Shown here: positions 40,710 to 49,107 of the stretch, one piece after another
Numbering within the stretch: position 1 is the stretch's first letter
How the letters are laid out: each line of letters begins with the position of its first letter
Assembly: GCA_000403475.2 (NCBI GenBank)
Contig: KE159796.1
Coordinates: forward strand, 529,736 to 593,735
DNA length: 64,000 nt
Direction: 5' to 3'
Origin: Lachnospiraceae bacterium MD308
GTDB lineage: Bacteria; Bacillota; Clostridia; Lachnospirales; Lachnospiraceae
Translations under genes and position numbers: made by a program
Notes under the pieces: model-generated
Databases searched by the model: none
Seen by the model: only the letters and a program-made list of their open reading frames with translations
What the model was told of the DNA's origin: nothing

Positions 40710-41594
40710 ATGAAGACAATAGGTTTTATCGGTGTGGGGATCATGGGGAAATCCATGGTGAGAAACCTGATGAAAGCGGGATATGAGGTGCATATCTTTG
40801 CCCGGACCAGAGGAAAGGCAGAGGATGTGATCGCGGAAGGTGCGGTGTTCCATGATTCTATCGCGGATTGCGTGAAGGAGCGCGACGCGGTGATTACCAT
40901 TGTGGGATTCCCGAAGGATGTGGAAGAGGTATATTTTGATGGGGGAAATATACTGGACAGCGCGAAGTCGGGGGCATACCTTATCGATATGACCACCACA
41001 AGCCCGATGATCGCAGAGGAGATTTATAAGGAAGGGACGCAGAGGGGATTCCATGTGCTGGACGCGCCGGTGACGGGCGGAGATACAGGGGCGAAGGCCG
41101 GGACGCTTTCTATTCTCGTGGGCGGCGAGAAGGCGGACTTTGAGGCTTGCATGCCGCTGTTTGAGGCTATGGGAACGAATATCAATTACCAGGGAAAGGC
41201 CGGGTGCGGGCAGCATGCAAAGCTTGCCAACCAGATTATGATCGCGGGAACGCTCTCCGGCGTGTGCGAGGCGCTCACCTACGCAAAGGCCAAGGGGCTT
41301 GACCTTGAGACGGTGGTGAAGTCTGTGGCGACGGGAGCGGCGGGGAGCAGGCAGCTTGACTTGTTCGCGCCGAAGATTATGGCCGGGGATTTCGCGCCGG
41401 GATTTTTTATGAAACATTTTATCAAGGATATGACGCTGGCGCTTAATGAGGCGAACCGGAGCGGACTGAGCCTGGAGGTGCTGAGCCAGGTGCTTGCAAG
41501 CTATGAGGAACTGCAGGCGGCAGGGCATGGAGAGCTTGGAACACAGGCGCTCATCAAATACTATGAGGAAGGATGTGCAGAGGATGATGAATGA
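40710..41594 (+). CDS. 3-hydroxyisobutyrate-dehydrogenase-family oxidoreductase
   Basis: 294 aa. Rossmann start KTIGFIGVGIMGKSMVRNLM with the GxGxMG loop; substrate block LDAPVTGGDTGAKAGTLSIL with the catalytic Lys in GCGQHAKLANQIMIAG. These fit 3-hydroxyisobutyrate dehydrogenase, tartronate semialdehyde reductase or glyoxylate/succinic-semialdehyde reductase; sequence alone does not decide. GGAGAAGGAGGAG precedes ATG 40710. It overlaps mgsA by 11 nt, so aldehyde detoxification around methylglyoxal is a reasonable context hypothesis. Confidence 0.88.
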   Translation: MKTIGFIGVGIMGKSMVRNLMKAGYEVHIFARTRGKAEDVIAEGAVFHDSIADCVKERDAVITIVGFPKDVEEVYFDGGNILDSAKSGAYLIDMTTTSPMIAEEIYKEGTQRGFHVLDAPVTGGDTGAKAGTLSILVGGEKADFEACMPLFEAMGTNINYQGKAGCGQHAKLANQIMIAGTLSGVCEALTYAKAKGLDLETVVKSVATGAAGSRQLDLFAPKIMAGDFAPGFFMKHFIKDMTLALNEANRSGLSLEVLSQVLASYEELQAAGHGELGTQALIKYYEEGCAEDDE

Positions 41595-42060
41595 TAACTT
41601 TGTGACACTGGAGATTGGCAAGACGAAACATATCGCGCTGGTTGCCCATGACGGGAAGAAGAAAGCGCTGGTAGAGTGGTGTGATAAGAACAAAGAGATT
41701 TTAAAGGGACATTTCCTGTGCGGGACCGGCACGACAGCGCGGCTTATCGCGGAGAAGACGGGCCTTCCGGTGAAGGGCTATAACAGCGGCCCGCTGGGCG
41801 GAGACCAGCAGATCGGGGCGAAGATTGTGGAGGGGCAGATCGACTTTATGGTCTTTTTGTGGGACCCTCTTGAGGCGCAGCCTCACGACCCGGATGTGAA
41901 GGCGCTCCTTCGTATCGCGGTAGTCTATGACATTCCGGTTGCGAACAATCTTGCCACGGCTGATTTTATGCTCCGCTCGGAGTATATGGACGGCACTTAT
42001 GAGAGGAAAGTTGAGAACTTTAATAAGACGGTTCAGGATCGGGTGAACCAGATGAAATAA
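41584..42060 (+). CDS. mgsA: Methylglyoxal synthase
   Basis: 158 aa. Converts dihydroxyacetone phosphate to methylglyoxal and phosphate, bypassing lower glycolysis when phosphate is limiting. Family motifs: IALVAHDGKK, GTTARLIAEKTGL, the phosphate and catalytic Asp block YNSGPLGGDQQIGAKI, and FLWDPLEAQPHDPDVKALLR. Start codon ATG 41584 or 41587 (adjacent); both overlap the preceding gene. A terminator follows at 42075. Confidence 0.95.
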   Translation: MMNDNFVTLEIGKTKHIALVAHDGKKKALVEWCDKNKEILKGHFLCGTGTTARLIAEKTGLPVKGYNSGPLGGDQQIGAKIVEGQIDFMVFLWDPLEAQPHDPDVKALLRIAVVYDIPVANNLATADFMLRSEYMDGTYERKVENFNKTVQDRVNQMK

Positions 42061-42074
42061 TAGGAGAAAAGGAG

Positions 42075-42133
42075 AACGGACCTTTGCGGGCGGCAAAATA
42101 TTCAGTTTTGCTGTCTGTGAAGGCCCGTTTTTT
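42075..42133 (+). terminator. Terminator after mgsA
   Basis: AACGGACCTT (42075-42084) pairs with GAAGGCCCGTT around one A/C mismatch, with further GCAAAA/TTTTGC pairing inside, then TTTTTT ending at 42133. Confidence 0.75.
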
Positions 42134-42256
42134 GTTAATTCATTAATGGCCGTAAAAAATCACATAATATTTACAATAGATGAGAAAATAAAACTGAACA
42201 GTTAAAGAAGACGGCAGGATGTGGAAAATCTCCGGAGTAATATAAATATTTTAATA

Positions 42257-42286
42257 TTGACGCAATGGTAGGGGGGGGGGTATAAT
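42257..42286 (+). promoter_or_regulatory. Promoter with a ten-G tract in the spacer (phase-variation candidate)
   Basis: TTGACG (42257-42262) and TATAAT (42281-42286) are separated by 18 bp, of which 42271-42280 are ten consecutive G. Slippage by one G would change the spacing to 17 or 19 bp and so alter promoter strength. It drives the SGNH/MBOAT pair. Confidence 0.72.
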
Positions 42287-42339
42287 AGGTGGGATGGCAT
42301 ATTTACAAAAAATAATGATTAGAATTTGGAGAAAGTAAG

Positions 42340-43380
42340 ATGAGGAAGACAAGCCAATGGATAAGCTCGATTATCATATTTCTTTTGATTGGCACAATAT
42401 TATTTTTAAATATTTCTGAAATCCTTCGAAAAAAATCAGGCGGGGAATCCGATATGATTCATTCTTTTTATCAGATAGAGGAAGATACGCTGGATGTGCT
42501 CTGCCTTGGGAGCAGTCATGGTTATTCTGCCATTCAGCCGAATACCCTGTGGAAAGAATTCGGTCTGACGTCTTATGTGATGTGCAGCCAGAAGCAAAGT
42601 ATAGGAAGTTCCTATTATCTGCTGAAGGAAGCTTTAAACTATCAGAAGCCAAAGGTTGTCCTGCTGGAATCGTACTATTTCTATTTTGACCGGAAATATA
42701 CGGAAGAAGCTTCTTTGCGGATGGGCTTTGACGGGATGCGGATGGGTCGGGTAAAGTGGGAGATGGTTCAGGATTTTTTGGGAGAGCTTCCGGTAAAAGA
42801 TAAACTGACATATTATCTGCCGTTCTTAGAGTACCATAGCAGATGGGACTCTTTGGAAGATTTGGATTTTCATCCGAAAAATTATCTAAAAGGCGGTATT
42901 TTAGATTTAACTGTATATCCCATGGAGGAACCAGAGCTTCCGGATGAGGGATGCGAGCTTCCGGATATTTCGCAAGAATACTTTGAAAAGATTATATCAC
43001 TTTGCAGGGAACATGACATACAGCTTATTCTATATGCAGCGCCTTATGGATATGAGAATGAAGGGGGCTATGAAAGATATGTGAACAGGCAGAAGATAAA
43101 TATCACATTGGAAGCTTATCTTGAAAAAAAGGATATACCATTTATCTATTATCAGAAGAACAATACGGCGGCTCTGGATTATCAGACGGATTTCAGGGAC
43201 TATGTCCATCTGAATATGAATGGTTCGGTAAAGCTGACAAGAAATCTGGGGGACTATATGAAGGAGAATTATACCCTCCCGGATCATCGCCGGGAAGATA
43301 AGTACCAGTCGTGGTGGGCGGATTATGACAGATTTGAAGAGGACATGGCAGAGGCCGAAAAGAATATTCAGAAAAAATAG
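42340..43380 (+). CDS. Membrane-anchored SGNH-hydrolase-like protein, partner of MBOAT
   Basis: 346 aa. One N-terminal transmembrane helix (about 9-25) anchors an extracytoplasmic SGNH-like domain: nucleophile in LDVLCLGSSHGYSAI (Ser in GSSH), oxyanion-type KPKVVLLESYYFYFD, and a C-terminal Asp-His pair in FRDYVHLNMNGSVKL. This arrangement resembles DltD/AlgX-type acyl-transfer partners. GGAGAAAGTAAG precedes ATG 42340. It precedes an MBOAT gene by 36 nt; together they would carry acyl (probably acetyl) groups from the cytoplasm to an extracellular polymer. Confidence 0.82.
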   Translation: MRKTSQWISSIIIFLLIGTILFLNISEILRKKSGGESDMIHSFYQIEEDTLDVLCLGSSHGYSAIQPNTLWKEFGLTSYVMCSQKQSIGSSYYLLKEALNYQKPKVVLLESYYFYFDRKYTEEASLRMGFDGMRMGRVKWEMVQDFLGELPVKDKLTYYLPFLEYHSRWDSLEDLDFHPKNYLKGGILDLTVYPMEEPELPDEGCELPDISQEYFEKIISLCREHDIQLILYAAPYGYENEGGYERYVNRQKINITLEAYLEKKDIPFIYYQKNNTAALDYQTDFRDYVHLNMNGSVKLTRNLGDYMKENYTLPDHRREDKYQSWWADYDRFEEDMAEAEKNIQKK

Positions 43381-43416
43381 TACAGTCGATTCATAGGATC
43401 ACGGAGGAAATAAGAT

Positions 43417-44910
43417 ATGTTGTTTAATTCCCTGGAGTTTTTATTATCTTTCCCGCTGGTTTGTCTGGGTTATTATGTGATACCGCACCGGGCGAGGTAT
43501 CTGTTCTTGCTTGCATTCAGCTATTTCTTTTATATGTGTTGGAATCCCAGGTATGCGCTTTTGATGTTTACGTCTACAGCGATTACATTTGTATCGGGAT
43601 TACTTATAGAATCAGCGAACAAAGTGGAGGATGGAAAGGAAAGGGTACGCAGGAAAAATATATATGTAGCGCTTTCGTTTATCAGTAACCTGGCAATATT
43701 ATTTTTCTTCAAATATTTTGATTTTGCGGCAGCTACGTTTATCAGGATTCTAGCTGTGGCAGGAATTCAGGCACAGTCTCCCACATTTGATATTATACTT
43801 CCGGTAGGTATTTCGTTTTATACCTTCCAGGCATTGAGCTATACGATGGATGTATATAGAAAAGATATCTATGCGGAACACAATTTTTTAAAGTATGCAT
43901 TGTTTGTGTCATTTTTTCCGCAGCTTGTTGCAGGACCTATCGAACGGTCGAAAAATCTGCTTATTCAGATTAACGAGAAGCATGAGTTTGATTTTGCGCG
44001 TGTCCGGAGCGGGCTATTATTAATGTTGTACGGATATTTTCAGAAAGTAGTGCTGGCAGAATATCTTGCAATTGTCGTTGACAGTGTGTATAACACTTAT
44101 ACGGAACGGACAGGCTTCCAATTGCTGATTGCTACAATCTGCTTTGCTTTCCAGATTTATTGTGATTTTGGCAGCTACTCGAATATCGCTGTCGGCTCCG
44201 CGAGGGTTATGGGCTTCCGGCTTATGGAAAACTTTAATACACCGTATTTTGCTGTATCGGTGTCAGATTTTTGGAGAAGATGGCATATCTCGCTTTCTAC
44301 ATGGTTTCGCGATTACCTGTATATTCCTCTTGGAGGGAACCGGAAAGGGAAGGTTCGTAAGTGGATGAATCTGATGGTCGTATTTCTTGTCAGCGGGCTG
44401 TGGCATGGCGCAAGCTGGCATTTTGTTATATGGGGCGGGATGAACGGCGCTTATCAGGTGATTGGCGAGTGGATGCGGCCGTATAAAGAAAAGGTGGTAA
44501 AAGCGCTGGGGACAGATCCGGCGGCATCCAGCCACAGGTTGTTAAAGATGCTGGTTACGTTTGGGCTTGTGGATATTAGTTGGGTGTTTTTCCGCGCATC
44601 ATTTAGGCAGGGACTTTCCATACTGAAAACAATAGCAGGATTCAGGGAGGATTACTGGTTTACCTGGGGAAATAATCTTCAGGCAATGGGATTGACACTG
44701 GCTACGAGAAATATACTTATTGTGGCGCTGCTTATTTTGCTTGTGGCAGATGTATGTAAGTATCGCGGGATGAATACAATAGAGTGGGTATGCAGACAGG
44801 GGATATGGCTGCGCTGGCTTATATATTTTTTCGGAATTTTTGGGATTATCATTTTCGGCGTATACGGTCCCAGGTTTGATGCAAGTCAGTTTATTTATTT
44901 TCAATTTTAG
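43417..44910 (+). CDS. MBOAT-family membrane O-acyltransferase
   Basis: 497 aa, about 10-12 transmembrane helices. Family blocks: ILPVGISFYTFQALSYTMDV, FFPQLVAGPIERS, FWRRWHISLSTWFRDYLYIP and the catalytic histidine in VSGLWHGASWHFVIWGGMNG. These match the AlgI/DltB branch that passes acyl groups across the membrane. CACGGAGGAAATAAG precedes ATG 43417. The acceptor is not determined; no polysaccharide or dlt genes are adjacent. Confidence 0.92.
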   Translation: MLFNSLEFLLSFPLVCLGYYVIPHRARYLFLLAFSYFFYMCWNPRYALLMFTSTAITFVSGLLIESANKVEDGKERVRRKNIYVALSFISNLAILFFFKYFDFAAATFIRILAVAGIQAQSPTFDIILPVGISFYTFQALSYTMDVYRKDIYAEHNFLKYALFVSFFPQLVAGPIERSKNLLIQINEKHEFDFARVRSGLLLMLYGYFQKVVLAEYLAIVVDSVYNTYTERTGFQLLIATICFAFQIYCDFGSYSNIAVGSARVMGFRLMENFNTPYFAVSVSDFWRRWHISLSTWFRDYLYIPLGGNRKGKVRKWMNLMVVFLVSGLWHGASWHFVIWGGMNGAYQVIGEWMRPYKEKVVKALGTDPAASSHRLLKMLVTFGLVDISWVFFRASFRQGLSILKTIAGFREDYWFTWGNNLQAMGLTLATRNILIVALLILLVADVCKYRGMNTIEWVCRQGIWLRWLIYFFGIFGIIIFGVYGPRFDASQFIYFQF

Positions 44911-45023
44911 TCGAGGAAGATTGCGAAGTGTTTTGAAGAAGTTTTTCTGTAGAAATTGAATTTTATATTTGGGAAAATATAAAAAGAAAGGGTAAATTTT
45001 TTGGCGGATTTCAGCTGAAATAA

Positions 45024-45052
45024 TTGACATTGTTTTTTTGCTGTGGTATGAT
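45024..45052 (+). promoter_or_regulatory. Promoter of the symporter gene
   Basis: TTGACA (45024-45029), 17 bp, TATGAT (45047-45052). Near consensus; start predicted near 45059. Confidence 0.78.
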
Positions 45053-45069
45053 TTCATGGTACTTTATTA

Positions 45070-45092
45070 CTTTAAAGCGTTACGCTTTAAAG
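45070..45092. promoter_or_regulatory. 23-bp perfect inverted repeat downstream of the symporter promoter
   Basis: CTTTAAAGCGT and ACGCTTTAAAG are perfect 11-bp inverted arms separated by one T. Located about 11 bp after the predicted transcription start, it could be a repressor operator or, in RNA, a tight hairpin in the 5' leader. No T run follows. Confidence 0.6.
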
Positions 45093-45125
45093 TGGAATTG
45101 AGTAAGGAAAGATGAGGAATTTACT

Positions 45126-46652
45126 ATGGCAGTCAAATTATTTTTACTTGTGATTTTCTTTGCGGTGATGGTCTCGGTGGGGCTGTACAGCAGGAGGCAT
45201 GCCACCAGCGTGGACGGGTTCGTGCTGGGCGGGCGTTCGGTAGGGCCGTGGCTTACGGCGTTTGCCTACGGTACGTCCTACTTTTCGGCGGTTGTGTTCG
45301 TGGGGTACGCAGGGCAGTTCGGCTGGAAATACGGGATGGCGTCCACCTGGATCGGGCTTGGCAACGCGGTGATCGGAAGTCTTCTGGCATGGGTAGTCTT
45401 AGGGCGGCGCACGAAGGTCATGACCCAGAAATTAAACTCTAAGACAATGCCGGATTTTTTCGGGGAGAGGTATGGGAGCAAGGCGTTAAAGATTGCGGCA
45501 TCGGTGATCGTGTTTGTGTTCCTGATTCCGTATACGGCATCGGTGTACAACGGCCTGTCAAGGCTTTTCGGAATGGCGTTCAACATTCCCTATACATACT
45601 GCGTTATCGGTATGGCGGTGTTTACCGGGGTGTATGTGATCCTGGGCGGCTATATGGCGACAGCCATCAATGACTTTATCCAGGGGATCATTATGCTGAT
45701 CGGGATCTGCGCGGTCATCGGGGCTGTGCTTTCCGGCAAGGGAGGGCTTATCGAGGCGATCAGGAAGATGGCGGAGATGCCAAGCGATGTTCCGGTTACT
45801 ATGGGGCAGCCGGGGGCGTTCACTTCATTTTTGGGGCCTGACCCTTTAAACCTTCTTGGGGTCGTAATCCTGACTTCTCTTGGAACATGGGGCCTTCCTC
45901 AGATGGTGGGCAAGTTCTATGCCATCAAGGATGAAAAATCTATCAATACAGGAACGGTCATCTCTACGATCTTTGCGGTGATCATCTCCGGCGGATGCTA
46001 TTTTCTCGGCGGATTCGGGCGATTGTTTGACAATGAGGCGATTTATGATGAGACGGGAGCAGTGGTCTTTGACGGGATTATCCCCTTTATGCTCTCTACG
46101 CTGCCGGATATTCTGATTGGCGTGGTGGTCGTGCTTGTATTGTCGGCATCTATGTCTACGCTGGCGTCGCTGGTGCTGACGTCAAGCTCTACGCTGACCC
46201 TTGACCTTTTAAAGGACAATGTGATGAAGGACATGGATGAGAAGAGGCAAGTGCGTACCATGCAGGTGCTGGTGGTGTTCTTTATCGTGCTGTCTGTGGT
46301 GATCGCACTTGACCCGCCTACTTTTATCGCGCAGCTTATGGGGATTTCTTGGGGCGCTCTTGCAGGGGCGTTTCTGGCGCCGTTCATGTACGGGCTGTAC
46401 TGGAAGGGCGTTACCAGGGCGGCTGTGTGGGCAAGCTTTGCGGCCGGCGTGGGAATCACGGTTTCCAATATGTATTTCCATTATATAGCGTCTCCTATCA
46501 ATGCGGGGGCAGCGGCGATGATCGCGGGGCTTATTGTCGTGCCGGCGGTGAGTGTTGTGACGCCGAAACCGGATAAGGCGAAGATGGATGAAATCTTTAT
46601 GTGCTATGAAGAGAAAGTGACCATATCAAAGAAACGGTCGTTAGAGGAGTAA
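45126..46652 (+). CDS. Sodium:solute symporter (SSS family)
   Basis: 508 aa, 13 or so membrane helices. Family features: the DGFVLGGRSVGPWLTAFAYG start of helix 1-2, GNAVIGSLLAWVVLG, and the IYDETG loop; the C-terminal helices read ISWGALAGAFLAPFMYGLYW. Closest in character to PutP/PanF-like transporters, but substrate is not evident. GAGTAAGGAAAGATGAGGAA precedes ATG 45126. A response regulator starts 9 nt after its stop, so transport and signalling genes may be cotranscribed. Confidence 0.88.
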   Translation: MAVKLFLLVIFFAVMVSVGLYSRRHATSVDGFVLGGRSVGPWLTAFAYGTSYFSAVVFVGYAGQFGWKYGMASTWIGLGNAVIGSLLAWVVLGRRTKVMTQKLNSKTMPDFFGERYGSKALKIAASVIVFVFLIPYTASVYNGLSRLFGMAFNIPYTYCVIGMAVFTGVYVILGGYMATAINDFIQGIIMLIGICAVIGAVLSGKGGLIEAIRKMAEMPSDVPVTMGQPGAFTSFLGPDPLNLLGVVILTSLGTWGLPQMVGKFYAIKDEKSINTGTVISTIFAVIISGGCYFLGGFGRLFDNEAIYDETGAVVFDGIIPFMLSTLPDILIGVVVVLVLSASMSTLASLVLTSSSTLTLDLLKDNVMKDMDEKRQVRTMQVLVVFFIVLSVVIALDPPTFIAQLMGISWGALAGAFLAPFMYGLYWKGVTRAAVWASFAAGVGITVSNMYFHYIASPINAGAAAMIAGLIVVPAVSVVTPKPDKAKMDEIFMCYEEKVTISKKRSLEE

Positions 46653-46661
46653 GAAAGTTAT

Positions 46662-47336
46662 ATGAAACAGATCTTTTTAGTAGAGGACGATGGTGCGATT
46701 GCAAGAAACCTTTCCCTGCTGCTTTGTGCGGAGGGATTTGGCGTCACCAGTGCATCCACACAGAGCGAGGCAATTGCCTGCCTTGCGGCGCATAGATTCG
46801 ACCTGGCGTTAGTGGATATCTCCCTGCCGGACGGCAACGGTTTTGTGGTCTGTACGGAGATTAAGGCGCAGCAGAATATCCCGGTAATCTTTCTCACGGC
46901 GTCGGGGGAAGAGTCCAGCGTAGTTACAGGACTTAATATGGGCGCGGATGATTACATCACCAAACCGTTTCGCCCCCGTGAGCTGGTGGCCCGCATAAGG
47001 GCGGCGCTTAGGAAGAGCGGGAAAGATTCTTCGGCTTTTGAGATTGGGGGACTTTCTGTAGATACGGCGAGCGGGATTGTGAGAAAGAATGGCGAAGAAG
47101 TGTTTCTCTCCGCGCTGGAGTACCGCCTTTTGCTTATGTTTGTAAATAATCCGAGGAGAATTATAACGAGAGACAGACTTTTAAGTGAACTCTGGGACGC
47201 GTCGGGAGAGTTTGTGACTGATAATGCGTTGACTGTATACATTAAACGTTTGCGGGAAAAGATAGAAGATGACCCGGCATCTCCCCGGATTATCCAGACT
47301 GTCCGTGGAACGGGGTATCGTCTGGGGGAGGGATAA
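46662..47336 (+). CDS. OmpR-family response regulator
   Basis: 224 aa. Receiver domain with acidic pair LVEDDG, phosphoacceptor Asp in LALVDISLPDGNG, Thr in IFLTASG and Lys in ITKPFRPRE. The C-terminal winged helix contains LSALEYRLLLMFVNNPRRII and VRGTGYRLG. GGAGTAAGAAAGTT precedes ATG 46662. It is followed 4 nt later by its sensor kinase, and then by an ABC exporter that it most likely controls. Confidence 0.92.
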   Translation: MKQIFLVEDDGAIARNLSLLLCAEGFGVTSASTQSEAIACLAAHRFDLALVDISLPDGNGFVVCTEIKAQQNIPVIFLTASGEESSVVTGLNMGADDYITKPFRPRELVARIRAALRKSGKDSSAFEIGGLSVDTASGIVRKNGEEVFLSALEYRLLLMFVNNPRRIITRDRLLSELWDASGEFVTDNALTVYIKRLREKIEDDPASPRIIQTVRGTGYRLGEG

Positions 47337-47340
47337 AGAT

Positions 47341-48330
47341 ATGTTTCGGAATAGAGAAATCAGATGGTTTGCGTGCCTGTTCCTGCTGATTGCGGGAGGG
47401 ACAAGTATCGCGTCATATCAGATCCATTGGGCGGCAGGGATTCTTGCCGCTTTTTCTTCTTGTATGTTTGGATTTCTTTTTTTCATATTTACAAAGGGGA
47501 GATATAGAAAAATCGCGGAGATTTCTGAGGAGATTGACAGGGTGCTGCATGATGCAGACAGAGTGTTTATCGCGGACTGTGAGGAGGGGGAGTTATCCAT
47601 TCTAAAGAGTGAGGTTGGGAAGATGACCGTTCGCATCCGGGAGCAGAACAATGCCCTGAAAAAGGAGAAGGAACATCTGGCGGAGTCTCTGGCGGACATC
47701 TCCCACCAGCTTAGGACACCGCTGACCTCGGCGAACCTGATTTTGTCACTGTTAGAGAATCATCCGAAGAAAGAGGAAAGGGAGGAACTTCTCCGGGAGA
47801 CAGAGGAGCTTTTTGCCCGGATGGACATGCTTCTTACTTCCCTCCTTAAGCTGTCCAGGCTGGATGCGGGGATTATCGTTTTTAAGAAGGAGCGGATAGA
47901 GGTAAAAGATCTTGTGGAGGCTGCCCTGCGTCCTTTGCGGATTCCCATGGAGATTCATGAGGTGGCACTGGATATGTCGGTGCCCGAGGGAGTTTTTATC
48001 GAGGGGGATTTTTCATGGATTGCAGAGGGGCTTGGGAATGTGCTTAAAAATTGCATGGAAAATTCTAAGGAGCGTGGAAAAATCTGCATATCCTGTCAGG
48101 ATACAGTCCTTTATACGCAGATTACAGTGCGTGACAGTGGGAAGGGATTTAAGGAGGGAGAGCTTTTCCGGGTGTTTGACAGGTACTATCGGGGGAAAGA
48201 TTCGCGGACGGCAGGATTTGGAATCGGGCTGGCGCTTTGCCGGACGATTATCACAAGACAGGGCGGAACTATCACCGCGAAGAACCATCCGGAGGGCGGG
48301 GCTGTATTCACAATCCGCTTTCCAAAGTGA
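47341..48330 (+). CDS. Short-loop sensor histidine kinase
   Basis: 329 aa. Two transmembrane helices (about 9-28 and 35-54) separated by only a few residues, so there is almost no extracellular sensor: the layout of intramembrane-sensing kinases that monitor antimicrobial stress through an ABC transporter. HisKA histidine is in LADISHQLRTPLTSANLIL. HATPase has NVLKNCMENSKE, RDSGKGF and GFGIGLALCRTII. ATG 47341 overlaps no upstream gene. Next come the ABC ATPase and permease. Confidence 0.9.
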   Translation: MFRNREIRWFACLFLLIAGGTSIASYQIHWAAGILAAFSSCMFGFLFFIFTKGRYRKIAEISEEIDRVLHDADRVFIADCEEGELSILKSEVGKMTVRIREQNNALKKEKEHLAESLADISHQLRTPLTSANLILSLLENHPKKEEREELLRETEELFARMDMLLTSLLKLSRLDAGIIVFKKERIEVKDLVEAALRPLRIPMEIHEVALDMSVPEGVFIEGDFSWIAEGLGNVLKNCMENSKERGKICISCQDTVLYTQITVRDSGKGFKEGELFRVFDRYYRGKDSRTAGFGIGLALCRTIITRQGGTITAKNHPEGGAVFTIRFPK

Positions 48331-48420
48331 CGAAACTCTCACTTTAAAGTCACGGAAATGTAAGTGAAAGGGTCTATGATAGTCTATGATAAAAGACAGA
48401 ATGAAAGGAAGGCTTATATT

Positions 48421-49107
48421 ATGGAATTTTTGAAGATTCAAGATCTGTGCAAGGTCTATGGCAAAGGTGATAATCAAGTAATCGCCTTAGACCATGTTTC
48501 ACTTGACATTAAAAAGGGAGAGTTTACCGCCATTATCGGTGCTTCCGGCTCCGGGAAATCGACCCTGCTCCATGCCATCGGCTGTGTAGATGTGCCTACG
48601 AGCGGAAAGATATTTTTAAACGGGCAGGATGTCTATGCTCAGAGCAGCGACCGGTTAGCGGTATTCAGAAGGCGGCAGGTGGGGCTTATCTACCAGTTCC
48701 ACAACCTGATTCCTACGCTTAACGTAGTGGAGAATATCACGCTCCCCATCCTCATGGACAAAAGGAAGATAAATGAAAAGCGGTTATATGATCTTTTGCG
48801 GCTTTTAGGACTTGAGGAGCGGCAAAACCATCTGCCAAACCAGCTCTCGGGAGGACAACAGCAGCGCGTCGCGATCGGGCGGGCACTGATGAACGCGCCC
48901 CAGGTGATGCTTGCCGATGAGCCTACCGGAAGCCTTGACAGCAAGAATGGTCACGAGATCATCAAACTGTTGAAACAGAGCAACCGTGTGTACGGGCAGA
49001 CCCTTCTCCTTGTCACCCATGATGAAAATATTGCTTTGCAGGCAGACCGCATTATCGGCATCTCTGACGGGAGAGTTGTGCGGGATGAAAGGGTGGTGCG
49101 CTCATGA
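48421..49107 (+). CDS. ABC transporter ATPase (MacB/BceA-like)
   Basis: 228 aa. Walker [11 protein letters not shown]-loop [16 protein letters not shown], signature [17 protein letters not shown], Walker [14 protein letters not shown] and switch histidine [15 protein letters not shown] 48421 has GAAAGGAAGGC upstream; an in-frame extension to 48364 is unlikely. Its stop overlaps the permease ATG (ATGA). Upstream gap 48331-48420 contains ACTTTAAAGT (48341-48350) and TATGATA elements, a plausible target of the regulator at 46662. Confidence 0.92.
   Translation: MEFLKIQDLCKVYGKGDNQVIALDHVSLDIKKGEFTAIIGASGSGKSTLLHAIGCVDVPTSGKIFLNGQDVYAQSSDRLAVFRRRQVGLIYQFHNLIPTLNVVENITLPILMDKRKINEKRLYDLLRLLGLEERQNHLPNQLSGGQQQRVAIGRALMNAPQVMLADEPTGSLDSKNGHEIIKLLKQSNRVYGQTLLLVTHDENIALQADRIIGISDGRVVRDERVVRS

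Noticed and set aside
40503-41732. 409-codon open frame on the minus strand
   Set aside because: It is antisense to the hexapeptide-repeat, dehydrogenase and mgsA genes at once. Its composition is low in acidic residues and it has no ribosome site or family motif.
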